Of a DNA stretch of 30,088 bases, positions 20,801-30,088 are shown piece by piece. The stretch is from Chromera velia (lineage: Eukaryota > Sar > Chromeraceae): positions 1-30,088 of the forward strand of contig JAHBMJ010000138.1 in assembly GCA_018398765.1 (NCBI GenBank). Direction: 5' to 3'. The notes below the pieces were generated by a model that had not been told where the DNA came from, did not search any database, and saw nothing but the letters and a program-made list of their open reading frames with translations. Both the position numbers and the translations under genes were made by a program. The first letter of the stretch is position 1. Every line of letters begins with the position of its first letter.

Positions 20801-22016
20801 AGCGCATGCGCATACAGCGAACGGAAAGGGGGAGAGAGTGCAGGGGTTGCAGGGGGTGTGAATTTATTAGTGGAGCAAACGCCTGCATACCTAGCTGTGT
20901 ACCTCTCTAAAGTTACGAGTAAGTTACACTTATCATCAGCTTTTTTCTAAATCAATGACATACGACCTAGCAAGGCTAGCATACGACATATTGTTGCAGT
21001 TCTGAGTTAGGTTCAGTTAGAATCTTCTGATAGGGTGATCTTAAATCTCGTCTTAATTTAATTTTTTAATGAGAAAGCTTCGAAAAGCTGGTTTAATAAT
21101 TCAATATTAAACTTTGTAAAAGTTATTTCGAGGTTATTCTTTAAATTTTAGGTTATTCTTTAAATTTTAATCCATATCGCAAATTTATTAGAATTTCTGT
21201 ACAAATTTGCTCATCAAATGGTTCGAATCGCCAATGTGGTGGAAATATAAAATGATCGTAAATGAACATAACACTATCAGTAGTACTATCACAACTTAAA
21301 CAGCTAAATTGAATTTAAATTAAATATATAACATATACTTTAGCATATACTATTATATTATTTTATATTATACAGTCACAATAATATACTGTGTTGCCTA
21401 GTCTGTGCAGTTTAGGCTGTACTAATATATGTTAAAGAAAAGCTTCAAAAAACCGATAGAGACAGCGCTGAATTAATGTCCACCTCACATGAGTTTTTGT
21501 TTTTTTCCTTTGGAGGCTGGAAAATAGGCGGCTTCGCCCCTGTTCTTGTCGTCAACGACTTCTTTCCTCACGGGCCTATCCTAGCCTAGGGCCTATCAGC
21601 CTCAGGAAGGGGAATCGGATTGCACACCCTGAGAAGAGCCAAATCGAGCATTTCAAAAGGGCTTACCGTCTGGGTGGGAGGTGAATGAATGTGGAAGACG
21701 CCTGAAAAGGGCAACTGGTATTGGGAGTTTGTGCATGGGACTTTGAAGGAAGGAAGGAAGGAAGGATGGGCCCCGCCAGATTAAATCAAATCTGTGGGTG
21801 GATTATTGTAGAAGATTAGAAGTTGCTTTGCTTTGCATGGGGGTCTCCGCCACCCCTCCGAAGCAAAGCAGAATGGACAAATCAGACGACGAACCCGTCT
21901 CTTTGACAAATCAGTAATGTGCGAGTAGGGCTGCGTGTCGGATTTTTCTTTTCTTATCACTGAGGAACACTCCTCTCTCCCTCCTCCCTTTTCCCCTCCC
22001 TCCCAAAGAAAGCACG
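20801..22016. other. Convergent intergenic region between genes B and C
   Basis: Mostly AT-rich from 20890 to 21480, with a 20-bp tandem duplication (GGTTATTCTTTAAATTTTA) at about 21133-21172 and two related AAAGCTTC motifs near 21073 and 21440. A GGAA run lies at 21746-21766. The region may contain a degraded repeat, but no clear inverted ends were found. It must include both 3' UTRs. Confidence 0.5.
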
Positions 22017-23641
22017 TCAAAAGAACTCCGTCTCCCTTCTCTCCCCCCCGCCCCCTGCAGGAGGGGGGGGTCCGTTACTAGGCCACTGCCCCCCCCCCGG
22101 TCCCTCATAGTCTGGGGGTGGAGGTCCATAGTCCTGGTACATGGAGGCGCCTACTGCCCCCTGCTGGCCCCCCATAAAGACACTCTGCTGGGGCATGGGT
22201 CGGTCCCCCCACATGGGCATGCCCGCCGCCCCTGGAGCGATGGATGCCGCCACAGAGGGACGCCCATACTGCTGGGTCTGTCTGTGGTCTGTCGTCGTCT
22301 GGTAAGGGTCGTAGGTGCTGTAGGCAGCTGCACCGGGGCCGAATTGGGGTGCGGGGCCGGGAGGAGCCTGCGAGAATTTGTGCATCCAGTGTAAGAGAAA
22401 GCGTGGAATTAAGTTGTGTAAGTGTTCGTTTGCATGTATGCTGTGTGCGTGTGTGGACCCACAGACTTTGTGAGCACTCCAAATGTCTTTCTCGGATGAG
22501 CAGCGGACTCCTGTGTATGTAGACAGACACTTGATGAAAGAAAGAAATGGGAAAGGGACAAAAGGGACAAAGTCCCTGTCGATAAATGAAACGATCGTCG
22601 TTTGAGGAAAAAAGGGGAGCGCATGGGGCGCCTGGGGAAGGCGAATGAACGAAATACAGAGTGCACATCAAAGCGGATCGTCTAGCCTTCTCGGCCGAGC
22701 ACAGGCAGGCAGGATTGACTTACCGGTCCGGGTCCTCCTCCAGCACCTGCATGCACATTACATGGGTGGGTGACCGGGGGGAAAGGGCAAACACATGTAC
22801 ACATCATGGCAGTGATCAGGTCAAGCATCCACCATGAACTTTTTTTAAAACCAATCCATGACACATTCGCATCTCCTTAAGACACTATGACGTTCACAGA
22901 ACCTACTGACCTCCCATGACATCATTTATAAATTGACAGACCTCCCTGATAGATGTGTACTTGTGTCCACGTATCCTGTGCCCGTGCCGCCTCTGCCTCT
23001 GCATGCAGCTGTGCCTCCAGTTTCTTCTTTGCCTTCATGTACTTTTTTGTCTCCTTCTCCTCGAACTGCTGTACCTTCTTGTGCACCTTCGCGTTCTTGG
23101 CAGCCTCCTGTGCCATCACGTGGTGCTCCAGCCTCTTTGCCTTCTTTGAGGACTCCTTCTCCTTCTTCTTTCTCAGGTAGCCTGCATGGAATTAAACACG
23201 TACAGGCATGGGAAATGAAATTGATGTGCAGAATGCCTGCATGCCCGCCTGGTTGCTTCTATATATGCATGCATGCCCGTCTGAACGCAGAAAGTTTCTC
23301 TTTCCCTCTCCAGTTCCGATGCAGCCTGAAAGCACGAATTTAGACGCATAATAAGTACCCTGCCTCTCTGAGTCTCTCTATTGCTGACTTTCTGCCCGTG
23401 CGTCTACATCTTGAAGTGCATGCATGTGATGCTTCTGCATTCTCCTTTTTGCCCCGCATGGATGCACGAATGTACGGCCGGAATTGCAAGCATACAAAAT
23501 CATTTCGAGCATGAAGCAATTGAAAGGAAACATGCTCCCTGCTGATTGTTGATTTCTTCACTTACTTGTGTAGGCAAAGAGAAGAACTCCGATGACCACA
23601 AGAGGGACGACAATGGCAACTGCGAGGATCCAGATCTCCAT
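22017..23641 (-). CDS. Gene C: single-pass membrane protein with coiled coil and PPxY-containing tail
   Basis: Four exons join in phase: 23641-23566, 23181-22942, 22746-22724 (only 23 bp) and 22367-22017 (TGA), giving 229 residues. Residues 5-24 are a single hydrophobic segment (WILAVAIVVPLVVIGVLLFA) directly at the N-terminus, then the basic YLRKKKEKE, which predicts a signal-anchor with a cytosolic body. Residues about 26-90 are highly charged Lys/Glu/Ala-rich helix, probably coiled coil. Residues 105-229 are Gly/Pro/Gln/Tyr-rich and contain PPPPDY, a PPxY-type WW-domain ligand. No signal peptide cleavage is expected. It could be an adaptor recruiting WW-domain proteins such as HECT ligases to a membrane. 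Family not identified; the start is the first ATG in a continuous frame. Confidence 0.8.
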
Positions 23642-24313
23642 GTTCTTTACCTGTCTTTTGCTTTTCTCTTTACCCCTAGCGTCTGAGCAAGCTTCTCGCC
23701 AGCGCTAAACACTTTCTACAAACGGCCGTGTACTGGAAACGAGAAGCTTGGTTTGTTACTGGAAACCGCGTGGCTCCAAGAGTGTCCTCAAAAGTATATA
23801 AATGTGTATATAGAAGATTCTTCCTCTTGAACGTATCGCGAGCCGTCTACAATCATGCAAGTGCATGTGGTTTCGAGCCTCATGCAACCGCTCTGCATGG
23901 GCACGTATACGCGAATCATCTGCTCCTCCTCTGTTTCTCTCTCACTTCTTGACAGTCTCTTACGGCCTATAGGTTTGTCAGACTTCTCAGTTGCAATGAT
24001 ATTCCTCTTTCCGCGACTCAGCGTGTATCGGTGTTGCCCGCATGCACGCATGCATGGCCTCGGCCCGCGCGCCGCTCGCCCATGCATGCATATATACCCG
24101 AGCCGACCCCCTGCAAACGGCCCTTAATTCATCCACTCAACTGGTTGGGGAGAAGAAAAGAGGGGAAAGAATCTGTTTGCATGCCGGTCCCAGGCTCTCG
24201 GTGAATCCCGTGCTTGTTTGGCTCCACGCAACGCTCAACTTCAATCTTCACGCACTGTCAGAGACGTCCCGTCTATATTAATATACGTACACCTTCCCGA
24301 ACCGCAAAGCCCG
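23642..24313. promoter_or_regulatory. Divergent intergenic region between genes C and D
   Basis: A 672-bp region separates the two start codons and probably contains both promoters. TATA-like stretches occur at 23793-23811 (AGTATATAAATGTGTATATA), 24087-24094 and 24276-24284. GCATGC palindromes cluster at about 24038-24089. Transcription starts cannot be determined from sequence. Confidence 0.45.
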
Positions 24314-26196
24314 ATGTCCCATTTCTCCAACGAGTACTGCGGCATCTTCGCAGGATTGGGGGCTGCAAAGGACGACAAAAAGACAGGGAAGAGATCCAGT
24401 GAGGTCGCACCACTCTACAAAACAGGTCAGCTCTTAGTGGAAGTTGTGTATTTGACATGTATATACACATATGTATATATACGTGTCTATCATATATATA
24501 CAACAGTATGTATCGCGATCGACGAATTTATGTGAAGCATCCTTGTACATGCATTTGCACATGTGCTTCTCCAAGAAGACTCACATGCATGCACTGCGTG
24601 AGGCACACGCGGGTCCTCCCAATTCGTCGTACAGATACGGCCGTCAATGTATATGCACGACTGCGTGTGCTGCTGAGGATTGCATCGTGGTAGCTTACTT
24701 CATGTTCATCGCACAGGTTACAAGACTTCTCCACACACCCTGCAAAAAAAGAAAACTGATTTGAGAGCCGCTCCGAAAGCGGCTTCACCTTTTGATCGTG
24801 GTGACAGTCTTCTTTGGCATGCACTTTGTGACCTTCTGTGCGCTGCTCGGTTGTATCTGTCTGCAATGCATAAGATTTCACGCACGTGTCAATTTCCTTA
24901 GTACTACGCACATGCAGACCAGCTCGTCCTCGGGTACTCCACGTAAGTAACCCAAGCCATGCACATGAAGAATGGTTGTCCACATGCACACATGTATGCA
25001 CCCAGCTTGGATCGCTTCACGCCACGTTCTACGTATGCACATACCCTGTACTTATGCAATGCACCGGGTCCTGCCTGCCTGCCTGCCTGTGTCTGTGCAG
25101 CCCAGTGGGACACAGGATGTCGGAACTGGGACACGGCGTTTCGAGAGTCTGAGTTCAACAGGCAGTACAAGCCTCCGGTATACGAGCCCATAGAGCATGT
25201 GAAAAAATGGAAAAACTTCTCCCAGGTGGAATTTCGACAGAATTCAGCAGGTCAGGAAAGAGGGAGAACATGCTATCGTGAAGCGGGAAAAGGAAAGGTA
25301 TCATTGCTGCCAATACGAAGACAGGAAGTCCAGATACACACTCTCACACATACGCACAGAAGAGATGAAGTATATATATAGACGTCGAGGGAGGGACAGA
25401 GCTGCATAGTCAGAGCCGAATGTAGACACACTGCAGAGTCTCATGACATCCTTCTCTGACGATCCATTTAGTCTGCACTACACGGATGCATATTCTGGAT
25501 TCTCGGCTTGCTTGCATGACTTCGCGTGTCATTGTGCTGGCTCTATCAAATCACTTCGAGATGTCACAGAAGTTGGGGTGCGAGTCTGCACACTTTGCGG
25601 GTGTGTGCAATCATGCATGTCACTTGCTCTATCAAATTTGTTGCAGAGGACCCCGAAAAGTATCTCTCCGAGGCCAAGCGTCACTTCAGAGGGGCGGGAG
25701 GGGCCCTGTCTGGATCTGCCGGATCCAGGGCCGAGATCCAAAAACTGCAAACGGAAACTCAGGTCAGAGAGAGAGAAGAATCCATCAGGTGTGTATTCGA
25801 ACGGAAAATAACATTGCTTGCATGGAAAAAGAGAAGAGAAGTTTGCAGAACTCACGTTGAGCACTATTCGCAGGCAACCAGACAGATCGCACGTTTTCCT
25901 GTTAATTTGAAGAGAAAAAACTTCAGCGCGACCATGGAGGAAATCATATAAAGTGCTTGGAGAGAAAAGATGCGAAACAATCAACAAAGAGACCTCAAAC
26001 AACGTTCCTGATATGCAAGATCGGTGCATCGCCTTTCCTTCGCCCTCATGCAGGTTGTGTTCTCAGAGGAGCCCGCCAATTCGATGCGACACCTGCAGAC
26101 CCACTCGTCTTTCGTGCACAGAAACCCGAGGTGGGTCTTCCGGTCGGTGGGTCCTCGAAGGAGAGGCTTGACCAAGTTTCAAAAAAGCTTTGCACA

Positions 26197-26241
<45 letters not shown>

Positions 26242-26694
26242 CACACACACACACACACACACACACACACCAACCACACACACACCCATATGCCCTCGTC
26301 GTTTGTGCACAAAACTCCCAAGTCGGTCGGTGGGTCCTTTAAGGGATTTTTTTTTCTGATCGCGTTATGCAACGTCAAGTTATGCTGTCTGTTTTCACAC
26401 GAGATGCCTTCTCGCTTCCTTCTCCTTTCTACACGACCTGAATGAGATGTGCGTTGCCAATTAATTCGACTTTGTCTCTGTGCTTTCTTTGTTTGTCATC
26501 TCCCAGCATTGTAGCTCTTGAAGCTTTTCCATCTCCTCGCTTTGCAACGTGTTTTGCAGAATCTCTTGTTTCCCTGGCCCTTTCTTTCTTTCTTTGTTTG
26601 TTTCTTTCCTTCGTTCGTTCGTTCGTTCGTTCTTTCGTTCTTTCGTTCGTTCGTTCTTTCGTTCTTTCGTTCGTTCGTTCGTTCTTTCTTTCTG

Positions 26695-26730
<36 letters not shown>

Positions 26731-26870
26731 TCGTTCGTTCGTTCGTTCGTTCGTTTGTTCGTTCGTTCGTTCTTTCGTTCGTTCTTTCGTTCGTTCGTTC
26801 TTTCGTTCGTTCGTTCGTTCGTTCTTTCGATCTTTCGATCTTTCGTTCTTTCGTTCGTTCGTTCTTTCGT

Positions 26871-26902
<32 letters not shown>

Positions 26903-26965
26903 TTCTTTGTTTCTTTCTTTCTTTCTTTCTCTTTCTTTCTTTCCTTCTCTTTCTTTCTTTCCTTT

Positions 26966-26997
<32 letters not shown>

Positions 26998-27049
26998 TCC
27001 TTCTCTTTCTTTCTTTCCTTTTCTTTCTTTCTTTCTTTCTTTCTTTCTC

Positions 27050-27084
<35 letters not shown>

Positions 27085-27574
27085 CTCTTTTTCTCTGTCG
27101 TCGTTCCTCTCTCTCTTTCTCTCTTTCTCTCCCCCCCTTTCTCTCTCTCTCCCTTTCTGTCTTTCTCTCTTTCTTCCTCTCTTTTTCTCTTATAAGCATG
27201 CACAGGCAACGCAACTTTCGCACTCTTGAGAAGGGAATATGAGCCTTTCCTCTTCACGCACAACCCATCGATCTGCATCTCTGCATGCAGTCAAATGGAC
27301 AAGCCTACCGATGTCACCTTCGGGCCCGACTTCTGGGACAAAAGACCACCCTATAACATCACCAACAGTCAGTGTGTCAATCTTTACCGCACCCACTTAT
27401 TGGAGCATTCGGAGAGGAAGTGTGCACATGAAGGAATGAGAGCTTTAAGGTAACCGTCTCCAGAGACGTCCATCGTTGAATCAGCCTTCACTGAATAATT
27501 GCATCACCACTCTTTTTACAGACACGTGCCTGTGTGGGCAGAGGCGAACACGTGTGGGTGGGGGAGAAGACTAG
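24314..27574 (+). CDS. Gene D: unrecognised protein of about 234 residues
   Basis: Exons: 24314-24425, 24717-24800, about 24902-24942, 25101 or 25106-25250, 25647-25762, 26054-26130, 27291-27367, 27522-27574 (TAG). All junctions from the fourth exon on join in phase; the third exon and its borders are uncertain because several combinations keep frame. The product is hydrophilic without membrane segments or signal peptide. A basic, low-complexity N-terminal third is followed by an aromatic region ([26 protein letters not shown]), a short helical Glu/Lys region and a further aromatic motif ([16 protein letters not shown]) before a basic tail. Repeated short Pro/aromatic motifs of this kind occur in cytoskeletal and ciliary proteins, but no family can be named. 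A candidate AATAAA lies 127 nt after the stop. Confidence 0.7.
26101..26335. repeat. Diverged downstream copy of an exon end in gene D
   Basis: 26102-26160, the end of exon 26054-26130 plus its donor region, resembles 26292-26335 (shared cores TCGTGCACA/TTGTGCACA and GGTCGGTGGGTCCT). The copies are separated by a CA microsatellite. The downstream copy lies inside the intron. Confidence 0.8.
26196..26285. repeat. CA microsatellite in gene D intron
   Basis: (CA)n of about 90 bp with two CCA interruptions. Confidence 0.95.
26578..27190. repeat. TTTC/TTCG repeat of about 610 bp in gene D intron
   Basis: Long tract of CTTT and CGTT tetranucleotides followed by CT-rich sequence. All long ORFs here on both strands are repeat products. 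Confidence 0.95.
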
Positions 27575-27700
27575 AGTGACTTGCAGAGTGGAAGGAATGT
27601 AAGTACATGTGCTAGCAGACAGAACTAGCCTCAGCGAGTGAGAGAAGCTGCAGAGCTTCAGCAAGAGTTTGCAGCCTCGTATTGCAACACTCAATAGATC

Positions 27701-27706
27701 AATAAA
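27701..27706 (+). terminator. Candidate polyadenylation signal of gene D
   Basis: AATAAA 127 nt downstream of the gene D stop codon, in an otherwise gene-free stretch. Whether this lineage uses the canonical hexamer is not known from the sequence. Confidence 0.4.
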
Positions 27707-28255
27707 ATGTTGAGTGCATGCAGACGGAATCAAAATCTGCGAGGAAGAGAAGCCGAAAAGTTTCGGGAGGGTCTCTCATGATTTCTCTACACTTCCTTTG
27801 AGGGGTCAGTTGGCTGGTGGGCGGTGGTGTTTTGCCTCTTCTTCGCTTTGGGAGAGAGGTTTCTGGTTGCTCCGTACGTCGTACGTTGGCTCATTGGATG
27901 TTTTGTTGCCTGGTTGGGTAGACGAGTGGCTGGCTGGGTTCTTTTTTGGGGACACTGGAATGTTACTCCTCATTGAAAACAAACTTTTTTCCTCAATGCA
28001 CAGTAGTCTCCTCCCTTTCACCTTTCCCATTTCCAGTTATGTTTTACAGCAGAAAAATTCCTAGAAAAATTCCGATCTGAGTGAATCTGCAGGCACTCGG
28101 AATCCAATCTTGCACCAATGGAATTGATTCAACTGACCGAACTAAATCACTGACACAGAAGCGTCCGTCGCAAAGCGGACCTTTAGAAGCGTCCGTCGCA
28201 AAGCGAACCTTGAGGCGGTCCCAGCACTAGTCAAACCAAATCTTCAGTCACTTTG
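27707..28255. other. Gene-free region with a 28-bp tandem duplication
   Basis: Contains two tandem copies of a 28-bp unit with core AGAAGCGTCCGTCGCAAAGCG at about 28157-28212. A 116-codon ORF (27714-28064) has no splice or family support. Confidence 0.5.
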
Positions 28256-28263
28256 GCCGAGTG

Positions 28264-29040
28264 CAGAGTTGTTAAGTCCCGACAAACCTAAGTACTGAAG
28301 TCCGATACCGACCCCCCGATCCGAAATTTTTCGGTACTTTCGGTACCTTTTCGGTACCTTTTCGGTACTTTCGGTACCGGCTTTTTTACATATTCTAAAC
28401 AGGTTTTTAGAACTCTTTACAGACTGTTTATACGCCGTTAGGACACTGGAATGCTCAAAGATGACTAACATGAACTTTTGATGTCTAATTTGAAGCGCGA
28501 GGGAGGGGCGCGCACCTGTATAGGCCGCGGCGTGCGGGCCCTGGGCCGCGTATTGTGTATGTCTCACATATTCTCACATGGATGCAGAACTGCCATCTGA
28601 GGCATCACCATCTGAGGTCCATCTCCTTACATGAATTTTGGGGCTACACACGTGCACCGCCACAAAAAAAACAAGAGTGCTGGTTTGAGTCCCTTTTCAT
28701 GTTGTTTCTATCCTTCAATTGATCTCTCTCCTCCAACAGTGATCAACACTGATCAGGGAGATTTGTGTGTAAGTCCCGACTTTCGCTTAAATTCTGTTTA
28801 GAAAAATCTGAAAGCTACCTCTTTGTTTGGACTTTCTTTTTTCTTCTTCCTCTTTTGTTTATTGTATTTTGTTTATTTTGTTTTACGAAGTGTGTTTAAA
28901 TGATATTATAACATCAGACTACATGTGATTTTTAAGTTTGAGAGTCATTTAGGTCGGTACCAAAAGATCCGATCCGAAATCTGATACCGACCCCCCCTTT
29001 GGTACCAAGGTACCGAAAGTACCGAGACTTAACAACACTG
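28264..29040. mobile_element. Complete non-autonomous hAT element (777 bp)
   Basis: The ends are inverted repeats CAGAGTTGTTAAGTC (left) and CAGTGTTGTTAAGTC (right, complement). An exact 8-bp duplication GCCGAGTG flanks it at 28256-28263 and 29041-29048. Both terminal regions hold several CGGTACC/GGTAC palindromes. An 8-bp duplication and CA-G start are characteristic of the hAT superfamily. No transposase ORF is present. The first 590 bp match the 5' end of the element at 29228. Confidence 0.9.
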
Positions 29041-29048
29041 GCCGAGTG

Positions 29049-29227
29049 GATGATCTAATATCTTCTATGCAAGTTTATTTTACCCAAACGTTTAGACCAA
29101 TAGTAGATTTAGATTTGAAAAACGGATTTAGACAATTTATGATACAGAATGTACAAACAAAAACAATGTTCCAGCATCAAAGGCAAGGGGAGAGGGCGAA
29201 TCGGACAGTCAACTTGAAACGTCTCCT
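29049..29227 (+). pseudogene. Short coding-like relic between two hAT elements
   Basis: An open plus-strand frame (29046-29246) continues in frame across the empty hAT site when that insertion is removed, back to a TAG near 28228. It contains the segment VDLDLKNGFRQF followed by KTMF, which weakly recalls the D-L-x-x-G-F/Y-x-Q and K-T-x-F pattern of Ty3-type reverse transcriptases. It is too short to be sure and is probably a decayed retroelement fragment or chance. Confidence 0.2.
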
Positions 29228-30088
29228 CAGAGTTGTTAAGTCCTGACAAACCTAAGTACCGAAATCCGATACCAACCCCCCAATCCGAAATTTTTTGATA
29301 CTTTGGGTACCTTTTCGGTACTTTCGGTACCGGCTTTTTTACATATTCTAAACAGGTTTTTAGAACTCTTTACAGACTGTTTATACGCCGTTAGGACACT
29401 GGAATGCTCACAGATGACTAGTATAAACTTTTGATGTCTAATTTGAAGCGCGAGGGGGGGGCGCGCGCCTGTATGGGCCGCGGCGTGCGGGCCCTGGGCC
29501 GCGCATTGTGTGTGTCTCGCATATTCTCACATGGATGCAGAACTGCCATCTGAGGCATCACCGTCTCCTTACATGAATTTTGGGGCTGCACACGTGCACC
29601 GCGACAAAAAAAACAAGAGTGCTGGTCTGAGTCTCTTTTCATGTTGTTCCTATCCTTCAATTGATCTCTCTCCTCCAACAGTGATCAACACTGGTCAGGG
29701 ACATTTGTGTGCAAGTCCCGACTTTCGCTTAAATTCCGTTTGGAAAAGTCTGAAAGCTACCTCTTTGTTTGGACTTTCTTTTTTCTTCTTCCTCTCTTAT
29801 TGTGGAAGAGGTGGATATCAGCCTCCACCGCCAGGCAGCGGAGGTGTAGCAATGCCGCCGTCGCCTATTTATCGGTATTTTAAGCGCCTTTCGCCATCTG
29901 AGGCGAAATGTCTCCTGTGCAGTGGCTGTGTTGTCTTTGTGTTGGGAGGGACTGGCTCAACTTCTCCAATGTGGCGTCATTTGGAAAGAATTCACTTTGC
30001 TGAAGTTCGAGTCGTGCACCACAGTGGGCAAAGCGCCCACTGGGGAGGCGCCGACCAAGCTGGTGAGGGGCAAGCCAGTAGAGCTGAA
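29228..30088 (+). mobile_element. 5' end of a hAT transposon with coding capacity, continuing past the window
   Basis: Starts with the same CAGAGTTGTTAAG end as the 777-bp element and matches it with small indels to about 29793. It then diverges into a GC-richer region with a BED zinc-finger ORF. The right end and target duplication lie outside the window; the expected 8-bp duplication is CGTCTCCT. Confidence 0.85.
29852..30088 (+). CDS. hAT transposase N-terminus with BED-type zinc finger (partial)
   Basis: The frame is open from ATG 29852 to the window edge, 79 codons without a stop. The first 45 residues match the BED finger pattern: aromatic YRYFKRL, then a CLLC zinc pair, a linker with MWRHL and a closing H-x4-H (HLERIH). 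BED fingers bind DNA at the N-terminus of many hAT transposases, here presumably the CGGTACC-rich element ends. The dimerisation/catalytic RNase H-like part lies beyond the window. The ORF is intact as far as visible. Upstream in-frame extension was not checked to the end, so the ATG choice is tentative. Confidence 0.8.
   Translation, partial: MPPSPIYRYFKRLSPSEAKCLLCSGCVVFVLGGTGSTSPMWRHLERIHFAEVRVVHHSGQSAHWGGADQAGEGQASRAE

Noticed and set aside
24886-24942. Alternative frame of the third gene D exon starting YYAHADQ
   Set aside because: Attractive peptide, but its end phase does not fit the strongly supported next exon.
26429-27242. Long Phe/Ser and Lys/Glu/Arg ORFs
   Set aside because: Products of the TTTC/TTCG repeat, open on both strands.
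1-30088. tRNA, rRNA or bacterial operon features
   Set aside because: No cloverleaf with conserved TTCGA-type arm, no rRNA segments and no operon-like spacing were seen.

Overview
This is a eukaryotic nuclear DNA window, not a prokaryotic one. Its genes are split into many short exons (23-180 bp, with longer terminal exons) by introns full of microsatellites. GT-AG splice sites join in phase, one candidate AATAAA site is visible, and several TIR transposons and MITEs lie between genes. The exon-rich style, the many TGCATGCA motifs in non-coding DNA (a known cis-element in apicomplexans) and the N-gap scaffold structure would fit an alveolate alga such as a chromerid. That assignment is only an inference.

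Layout. 1-1188: a piece that starts with a perfect 60-bp copy of 13747-13806, carries one minus-strand exon and a small MITE, and ends in a transposon-end sequence at a single N. 1500-4530: a TIR element of about 3.0 kb with AT-rich subterminal arrays, holding exons of a minus-strand gene and a 650-bp CATC repeat. 4531-6724: AT-rich nested repeats (a foldback element with a 522-bp MITE inserted, then a MULE-like MITE with a 9-bp target duplication). 7788-16692: gene A, minus strand, about 18 exons, interrupted by a 679-bp N gap. 17035-17859: another TIR element with a zinc-ribbon-like ORF remnant. 18388-20800: gene B, plus. 22017-23641: gene C, minus. 24314-27574: gene D, plus. 28264-30088: a complete non-autonomous hAT element followed by the 5' end of a related, apparently coding hAT element with a BED zinc finger that runs off the window.

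Gene A can be traced through most exons by reading phase. Its N-terminal half resembles TMEM151 and its C-terminal half looks like a LEA2/NDR1-type membrane-anchored beta domain with an acidic tail. Gene B is a C-tail-anchored protein with Rossmann-like, possibly SLOG-like, segments. Gene C is a single-pass protein with a charged coiled coil and a PPxY tail. Gene D is an unrecognised soluble protein. A/B and C/D are divergent pairs and B/C is convergent. Nothing shows that the four genes share a pathway.

The most unusual signals are: the TMEM151 plus LEA2-like architecture; three introns that carry downstream 'echo' copies of the preceding exon end; 5' splice sites embedded in GTCA tetranucleotide repeats; the 3-kb TIR element that contains host-like exons; the parent/derivative hAT pair; and signs that the left end of the window is a misplaced piece of gene A.
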